Shown here: one piece after another, positions 6,555 to 10,772 of the stretch | Position numbering within the stretch: position 1 is the stretch's first letter | Layout of the letters: each line of letters begins with the position of its first letter | Assembly: GCA_947631525.1 (NCBI GenBank) | Contig: CANRLQ010000028.1 | Coordinates: 1-10,772, forward strand | DNA from: an uncultured Bacilli bacterium | GTDB taxonomy: Bacteria; Bacillota_I; Bacilli_A; RF39; UBA660 | Direction of reading: 5' to 3' | DNA: 10,772 nucleotides | Notes under the pieces: generated by a model | The model's input: only the letters and a program-made list of their open reading frames with translations | What the model was told of the DNA's origin: nothing | The model's database searches: none | Made by a program: the position numbers and the translations under genes

Positions 6555-7514
6555 ATGCTAAAGAGACAAATTATAAAAAAACTATATGTATCAACAGCGG
6601 TGTTATTTGCTTTATTACTTATGTATTTAATTCCAACTTCTAATGAAAATATTTTGAAAGATGTTAAACAAGAATTAAGTTATGTAAATAAGGAACTGGA
6701 TACAGAAAATATCTATCTTTTAGATAAAAATAATATGTTAGCTAGAACAAAGATAGTAGTTGATAATAAAAATGTAACTGAAAGGGCTAAAGAATTATTA
6801 GAAGTTTTAATAAAAAACGGGAAATATGAAGATAAAATACCAAGTGGTTTTACTGCTGTTTTACCAGATGATACTAAAATTATTAGTGTTAATTATAAAG
6901 ATAATTTGATTAAAGTAAATTTTTCTAAAGAATTAATGAATGATTTAAAAAATGAAGAAAGAATAGTAGAATCAATTATTTATACACTTACTAGTATTGA
7001 TGATGTAAAAAAGGTTATTATATATGTAGATGGTGAAATATTAAGTAAATTACCAAAATCTAAAATTAATTTACCAAGTACTTTAGATAGAAGTTATGGT
7101 ATAAATAAGCAATATGATTTATCAAGTTATAAGGAAGTTAAGGGTGTAACAGTATATTATCTAAATAAAATGAATGATGATTATTACTATGTACCAGTCA
7201 CTAAATATGTTAACGATGATCGTGACAAAATAAAAATTATAATAGAGGAGTTAAGCAGTACTCCATTGTATAATACTAATTTAATGAGTTTTTTAAATAG
7301 CAATATTGAGTTATTAGCAACAGAACAAGAAGTAGATACAATGTTTCTAGTGTTTAATGAATATATATTTAGTGATATGGATGAGAAAAATATATTAGAA
7401 GAAGTTATTTATACCATCAGTTTATCTGTAGCAGATAATTATGATGTAAAAGAAGTAGTATTTGAATATGAAAATGAAGAAATTTATAAAAGTGTTTTGA
7501 AAACTATTGAATAA
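6555..7514 (+). CDS. gerM: Sporulation protein GerM (two GerMN domains)
   Basis: GerM is made in the mother cell and helps build the SpoIIIAH-SpoIIQ platform at the engulfing membrane; B. subtilis mutants have sporulation and germination defects. The 319-residue product has a basic N-terminus and one hydrophobic segment (residues ~10-26), then two GerMN-type repeats at ~70-170 and ~215-312. The first contains the segment from ERAKELLEVL to IIYVDGE and ends with LDRSYGINKQYDL, a family hallmark. No lipobox cysteine is visible, so it looks signal-anchored, whereas B. subtilis GerM is a lipoprotein. The start at ATG 6555 follows AGGTGAT. No convincing separate promoter is seen; CATAATAT at 6532-6539 could be a mother-cell -10 box, or expression may come from read-through past the gerE terminator. 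Confidence 0.92.
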   Translation: MLKRQIIKKLYVSTAVLFALLLMYLIPTSNENILKDVKQELSYVNKELDTENIYLLDKNNMLARTKIVVDNKNVTERAKELLEVLIKNGKYEDKIPSGFTAVLPDDTKIISVNYKDNLIKVNFSKELMNDLKNEERIVESIIYTLTSIDDVKKVIIYVDGEILSKLPKSKINLPSTLDRSYGINKQYDLSSYKEVKGVTVYYLNKMNDDYYYVPVTKYVNDDRDKIKIIIEELSSTPLYNTNLMSFLNSNIELLATEQEVDTMFLVFNEYIFSDMDEKNILEEVIYTISLSVADNYDVKEVVFEYENEEIYKSVLKTIE

Positions 7515-7535
7515 TTTAAAAATTTATTGTATAAT
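7507..7535 (+). promoter_or_regulatory. SigA-type promoter of tRNA-Arg
   Basis: TTGAAT (7507-7512), 17-base spacer, TATAAT (7530-7535). The -35 box overlaps the end of gerM, so the tRNA is expressed independently of the sporulation gene. Confidence 0.75.
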
Positions 7536-7559
7536 TGTTATGTTCTTTTAGGACATGAC

Positions 7560-7636
<77 letters not shown>

Positions 7637-7647
7637 GATTGATAGGG

Positions 7648-7673
7648 AACTCGAACTTTTATGTTCGAGTTTT
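7648..7673 (+). terminator. Terminator of tRNA-Arg
   Basis: AACTCGAAC (7648-7656) and GTTCGAGTT (7663-7671) form a perfect 9-bp stem with loop TTTTAT and a short T-run. It stands 11 bases after the CCA end. Confidence 0.85.
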
Positions 7674-7760
7674 AAAATGTTTAAATTTATGTCAAATTTT
7701 TTTATAAATACCTGATATTATACTAAAAAGCATTTTATTCTAAATAGGAGGAATAATATT

Positions 7761-8579
7761 ATGGAACAGGGGTTAATTAATGAGTTTATTGAAAAAGTAA
7801 AAATAGAATCAAAGTATAAAAAATTTATTGAAAATGGTGTTATTAGTAAATTATTTAAAATTTTTAATAGTAAATGTGAAAAACAATATTATTCTAATAA
7901 TATTGATAATCCATTAGAATTATCTTTAGAATTTTATAAAAATTACAATTTAGAATATTTCAAAATAATTACAAATGGAATTAAAAATAAAAAAATTATT
8001 TTAGATAGAAATATACATAATTCCTTTACTGATATTGAAGAAAATGTCACATATATTAATTTATATGGAAATGATGGTGATTTATTTGTAATTGTTCATG
8101 AGTTTGCTCATTTTATTGATAGAAATAGTAATCCAAATATTATTCCTAATGAATTTTCTTTTTTGGGTGAAGTTTTTTCATTATATATGGAAAAAAAATT
8201 GGAATTGTGGTTAGATGAAAAATACAATGATTTAATTTCAATTAGAAGAAATAATAGATTATTTTATGAAACCGATATGTTAAAAATTGTTAAAAATGAA
8301 TTAAAATATGAAAAAATGTACATTAAAAAAGGTAATATAGATTCTAAAAATCTTAAATTAGAAGAAGTAAAAAAGATAATGAAATATAATTTTCCTAATA
8401 TTGTAAATTATTTATTAAGATATCCAATCGGTAATATCCTTTCTAATTATTTAATAAATAATAATGTTTTAAAATCAGATAGAGAATTATGTTTGACATG
8501 TTTAAATGTAAATCTATATGAAGTATTAAATGAATATAAAAATGATAAATATTATTATAATGCTTCAAAAAAATTATAA
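7761..8579 (+). CDS. Putative cytosolic zinc metallopeptidase (HExxH, gluzincin-like)
   Basis: The 272-residue protein carries a zinc-peptidase motif HEFAH (His113, Glu114, His117) in IVHEFAHFID, and a likely third ligand Glu137 in FLGEVFSLYMEKKL. This HExxH...E layout, followed by RYPIGNILSNYL (~220-231), resembles the catalytic end of M3-type oligopeptidases (thimet/PepF), but the protein is less than half their length and its first ~75 residues are unlike them. No signal peptide or membrane segment is seen, so it should act in the cytosol, or on a target after release by an unknown route. AGGAGG precedes the start. A possible extended -10 (TGATATTAT, 7713-7721) has no good -35 box. It converges on the Spo0A-like gene with a shared terminator. 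Substrate and role are unknown. Confidence 0.75.
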   Translation: MEQGLINEFIEKVKIESKYKKFIENGVISKLFKIFNSKCEKQYYSNNIDNPLELSLEFYKNYNLEYFKIITNGIKNKKIILDRNIHNSFTDIEENVTYINLYGNDGDLFVIVHEFAHFIDRNSNPNIIPNEFSFLGEVFSLYMEKKLELWLDEKYNDLISIRRNNRLFYETDMLKIVKNELKYEKMYIKKGNIDSKNLKLEEVKKIMKYNFPNIVNYLLRYPIGNILSNYLINNNVLKSDRELCLTCLNVNLYEVLNEYKNDKYYYNASKKL

Positions 8580-8606
8580 CTAAAATAAATAATAATTTAT
8601 ATAAAA

Positions 8607-8632
8607 AAACAAGAGTTAATTATCTCTTGTTT
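8607..8632. terminator. Bidirectional terminator between convergent genes
   Basis: AAACAAGAG (8607-8615) and CTCTTGTTT (8624-8632) form a perfect 9-bp stem with an 8-base loop. Flanking A-run and T-run make it usable on both strands. The stop codon of the - strand gene (8616-8618) lies in the loop. Confidence 0.8.
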
Positions 8633-9119
8633 TAACATATGTTTTATTACCTAACAGATTGTATTTAATGTAATTTGATAAAAATAAGATATATGTTGAA
8701 TTAGATAATCTATATTCAGAATCTGTTTTAAATATTATTCTTTTAAGTTCCTCATCCATATTATTCCAACTATGACTTATACAACGCTCTATATTTTTTT
8801 GAATTGATTTTGGATTTTTATTAAATTTAGTTGCGGCCTCTTTATATAAATCATCAAAATTGCATTTAATATCTAAATCTTGTTTTTCAATAATATTATT
8901 TAAAATATACTTTATATAATTAAATCCTATATATCCTGGATTGAAAGATAAACTTATTAATAAATTGTTTATAATAAAATCAATATTTTCATTATTTTTT
9001 GTTCTTTCTATTGAATCACTATTAACAATTTTAATAATTTCTTTTAATAATTCTTTTAGTTCATCTTTTGAAAAACATTGCAATATAGCATTTAATAAAA
9101 TTTCTTGATTATTATTCAT
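8616..9119 (-). CDS. Orphan Spo0A C-terminal-like DNA-binding protein (no receiver domain)
   Basis: Residues ~45-155 match the layout of the Spo0A effector domain. IDFIINNLLISLSFNPGYIGFNYIKYIL aligns with the segment that holds IGVPAHIKGYxYL in Spo0A. LYKEAATKFNKNPKSIQKNI aligns with LYPxIAxKYxTTxSRVERAI (the helix-turn-helix). CISHSW aligns with HAIEVAW, and SNSTYILFLSNYI aligns with TNSEFIAMIADKL. The receiver domain is replaced by a ~45-residue helical, charged N-terminus with no phosphorylatable Asp pocket, so activity would not depend on the usual phosphorelay. The recognition-helix bases (KSIQKNIERC) differ from Spo0A, so it may read a different site. GAGGAA precedes ATG 9119, and a perfect-consensus promoter lies upstream. 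It could be a regulator or antagonist of sporulation; this is inference. Confidence 0.75.
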   Translation of the reverse strand: MNNNQEILLNAILQCFSKDELKELLKEIIKIVNSDSIERTKNNENIDFIINNLLISLSFNPGYIGFNYIKYILNNIIEKQDLDIKCNFDDLYKEAATKFNKNPKSIQKNIERCISHSWNNMDEELKRIIFKTDSEYRLSNSTYILFLSNYIKYNLLGNKTYVKTRDN

Positions 9120-9164
9120 ATCTATTCCTCACTTTTAAAATATCTATTGTTAGAAGTATTTACT

Positions 9165-9193
9165 ATTATATTTGAATATATTTAATTTGTCAA
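9165..9193 (-). promoter_or_regulatory. Perfect-consensus SigA promoter of the Spo0A-like gene
   Basis: Read on the - strand: TTGACA (9193-9188), 17-base spacer, TATAAT (9170-9165). Both boxes match the consensus exactly, the only such pair I see in the window. The start of transcription would be near 9158, leaving a ~40-base leader. Confidence 0.85.
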
Positions 9194-9259
9194 CATAAAA
9201 TATAAATAATTAAAAAAATGCAATTTATAATTAAAAATGTAAAATTAATTATATTATAA

Positions 9260-9288
9260 TTGACATTTCAATTAATAATTGATACAAT
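9260..9288 (+). promoter_or_regulatory. SigA-type promoter of the gatCA unit
   Basis: TTGACA (9260-9265), 17-base spacer, TACAAT (9283-9288), with TG at 9280-9281 giving an extended -10. Transcription should start near 9295, just before the T-box. Confidence 0.85.
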
Positions 9289-9294
9289 AATTGT

Positions 9295-9502
9295 GTTTTA
9301 AATGCAATGAAATAGAGAGTAATATTAATAACTATCTAAAAGCGAGTTAGAATGGTGAGAGCTAACAGAAAAGATTAATATGAAAAACACTATTGAGCAA
9401 ATATTCTGAAATTAGTAGGAATATTCGGTTAATACCGTTATTTAATTAAGTTAATAAAAGGATGGTACCGTGCTTATGCACTCCTTAGTACTATCTTTTT
9501 TT
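9295..9502 (+). promoter_or_regulatory. T-box riboswitch, asparagine specifier (AAC), controlling gatCA
   Basis: This is a second tRNA-sensing leader. The Stem I base is AATAG (9311-9315) with CTATT (9390-9394), and the upper helix is ATATTAAT (9322-9329) with ATTAATAT (9374-9381). The 3' side of the specifier loop is GAAAAACA (9382-9389). By analogy with the serS leader, the specifier is the three bases before the last A: AAC (9386-9388, Asn). AGTA (9318-9321) marks the 5' side. Later hairpins include AATATTC/GAATATT and CGG/CCG. The T-box core GGATGGTACCGTG is at 9460-9472. An Asn specifier fits control of the tRNA-dependent amidotransferase by uncharged tRNA-Asn. Confidence 0.93.
9458..9502 (+). 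terminator. Conditional terminator of the gatCA T-box
   Basis: AAGGA (9458-9462) pairs with TCCTT (9482-9486) around an inner hairpin GTGC/GCAC (9470-9481), followed by a T-run at 9496-9502. The outer stem is weaker than in the serS leader; AGT/ACT (9449-9451 with 9490-9492) may extend it. Confidence 0.75.
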
Positions 9503-9524
9503 ATTTTGAAAGGAGAAAATAATA

Positions 9525-9821
9525 ATGAGAAAATTTACGAGTGAAATGGTTGATGATTACGCTGATAAATTAATGATTGGCTTAACAGAAGAGGAAAACA
9601 AAATGGTATTAGATGAATTTGATATAATTGATAAAAATATTGATATAATAAATGAAATTCCTAATATAAGTAAAGTAGAACCTATGACACATTGCTTAGA
9701 TGATTTTGAATATGAGTTAAGAGAAGATGAAATAGAAGAGTCAATTGATATTGAAGATTTACTTTCTAATTGTGATGTATGTACAGATAGAGAAGTAGAA
9801 GTACCAAAGGTGGTGGGATAA
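9525..9821 (+). CDS. gatC: Asp/Glu-tRNA amidotransferase subunit C
   Basis: GatC is the small subunit that stabilises GatA and bridges it to GatB in the GatCAB complex, which converts Asp-tRNA(Asn) or Glu-tRNA(Gln) to the amide form. The 98-residue product is of normal length. It has the N-terminal helix pattern (VDDYADKLMIGLTEEENKMV), the segment EIPNISKVEPMTH, the conserved LREDEIEESIDIEDLLSN, and a C-terminal VPKVVG that in the family threads along GatA. AGGAG precedes ATG 9525. gatA follows after one base, so the two are coupled. The C-terminal half is unusually acidic. Confidence 0.93.
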   Translation: MRKFTSEMVDDYADKLMIGLTEEENKMVLDEFDIIDKNIDIINEIPNISKVEPMTHCLDDFEYELREDEIEESIDIEDLLSNCDVCTDREVEVPKVVG

Positions 9822-9822
9822 T

Positions 9823-10772
9823 ATGTATATAGAGAAAAATATTAAAGAATTACATGAAGATTTAATTAATGGAAAAGTAACAAGTGAAGAATTAATTAAA
9901 GAATCATTAGAAAAATCTCATAAATTACAAGAAAAATGTAATGCTTTTGTTACAATATTGGATGATGTTCAACCCCTTCCCGTTACTGACAATTTATTAT
10001 CAGGGATACCATATGGTGTTAAAGATAATTATTCAACAAAGGGTATTTTGTCAACAGGGTCTTCAAATACATTAAAAGACTATGTACCTTTCTTTGATGC
10101 TACTAGTATAGAAAATCTAAAAAAAGCAAATGCTGTTATGGTTAATAAAACAGTAATGGATGAATTTGGTATGGGAGGAACAGGAACAACTGGTCATACA
10201 GGTATTGTCAGAAATCCATGGGATACAAGTCGTATGTGTGCAGGATCTAGTGCTGGTTCAGCTTGTGCTGTTGCAGCAGGCGTTTATCCATATGCTACTG
10301 GTAGTGATACAGGAGATATCGATAAATATGATATGACTAGTTTTGATTCTAGTAATATTCATTTATATGATGATTTAGATAGTAATGTTAAAGGTAAAAA
10401 ATTATGTTATATAAAAGAAATTTGTGATATTGAAAATTATCCAAATGCTAGCAATGAATTAAAAGAACATTTAAAAAATTTCAAAGAAAAATTAGAACTT
10501 TGTAAAGAACTTGGTATGGAAGTAGATGCTGTTTCAATAGATAAAATATTACTTAATGCACTTCCATCTGTATATGTGGTAATATCTTGTGCTGAAGCAA
10601 CAAGTAATATGTCAAATTTAACAGGGTTTATTTTTGGACCAAGAGGAGAAGGAAATACATATTTTGATCAAATGAAAGATTATAGAACAAAAGGATTTTC
10701 TCCACTTATTAAAAGAAGATTTGTAATTGGTTCATATGTACTACAACAAGAAAATAAGGATAGATATTTTCA
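9823..10772 (+). CDS. gatA: GatA amidotransferase subunit with internal deletion of the amidase core (3' end outside window)
   Basis: GatA is the amidase subunit that releases ammonia from glutamine using a Ser-cis-Ser-Lys triad. The visible 316 residues start well: the Lys of YGVKDN is Lys67, MDEFGMGGTGTTGHTG replaces the usual MDEFAMGSS segment as in Mollicutes-like GatA, and the cis-Ser loop is GSSAGSA (141-147). GSDTGD (160-165) then jumps directly to IDKYDMTS. In normal GatA about 55 residues lie between these points. The missing part includes GGSIRxPA with the nucleophile Ser, the GLKPTYGRVSRYG stretch and the SLDQIGP segment. The frame continues cleanly and the rest matches GatA (YVVISCAEATSN, RRFVIGSYVL). 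As written the product cannot be an active glutaminase. It is an in-frame deletion allele, a decayed copy, or a misassembly. The ribosome site AAGGTGGTG lies in the end of gatC. Confidence 0.88.
   Translation, partial: MYIEKNIKELHEDLINGKVTSEELIKESLEKSHKLQEKCNAFVTILDDVQPLPVTDNLLSGIPYGVKDNYSTKGILSTGSSNTLKDYVPFFDATSIENLKKANAVMVNKTVMDEFGMGGTGTTGHTGIVRNPWDTSRMCAGSSAGSACAVAAGVYPYATGSDTGDIDKYDMTSFDSSNIHLYDDLDSNVKGKKLCYIKEICDIENYPNASNELKEHLKNFKEKLELCKELGMEVDAVSIDKILLNALPSVYVVISCAEATSNMSNLTGFIFGPRGEGNTYFDQMKDYRTKGFSPLIKRRFVIGSYVLQQENKDRYF

Noticed and set aside
9195..9260. Possible CRISPR or iteron-like repeats in the AT-rich spacer
   Set aside because: Only short A/T words recur, with no regular unit or spacing.

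Overview
The window is strongly AT-rich DNA that reads like a small-genome, Gram-positive, endospore-forming member of the Bacilli, close to the Erysipelotrichales or uncultured gut RF39-type lineages (inference). Three things support this: sporulation genes (spoIIIAH, gerE, gerM, plus a Spo0A-like DNA-binding domain), two T-box riboswitches, and indirect tRNA amidation genes whose GatA resembles the Mollicutes/RF39 type. Tryptophan is encoded by TGG and TGA is used as a stop (for example at 1771-1773), so this is the standard bacterial code and not the Mycoplasma code.

Region 1 (1-2440, + strand) holds the 3' part of polA, a cation diffusion facilitator that overlaps it, and an unrecognised 220-residue protein. 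They are packed as one operon. Region 2 (2442-5006) has a clear vegetative promoter, a serine T-box (specifier TCT), serS, and an overlapping gene for a putative papain/transglutaminase-fold protein. That second protein should therefore respond to uncharged tRNA-Ser. A bidirectional terminator closes the unit against a convergent orphan gene (5145-5588, - strand).

Region 3 (5645-7514) is a sporulation island: spoIIIAH with a SigE-like promoter, gerE with a well-matched SigK-type promoter, then gerM. SpoIIIAH and GerM both belong to the mother-cell side of the SpoIIIA-SpoIIQ channel in model species, and GerE is the last mother-cell regulator. Good hairpin terminators separate the genes. A tRNA-Arg (TCT anticodon) follows with its own promoter and terminator.

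Region 4 (7761-9193) has two convergent accessory genes that share one terminator. One is a cytosolic HExxH protein resembling a cut-down M3-type metallopeptidase. The other is a 167-residue protein carrying a Spo0A C-terminal DNA-binding domain but no receiver domain, driven by a perfect-consensus vegetative promoter.

Region 5 (9260-10772) is an extended -10 promoter, a second T-box whose specifier reads AAC (Asn), gatC and the start of gatA. The T-box suggests that the amidotransferase serves Asn-tRNA formation. gatA is open to the window edge but has an apparent in-frame deletion of roughly 55 codons, which removes the amidase core including the catalytic serine. It is either a broken or repurposed gene or a sequence assembly artefact, and it is the most striking anomaly in the window. 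I saw no insertion sequence, CRISPR array or phage structural gene.
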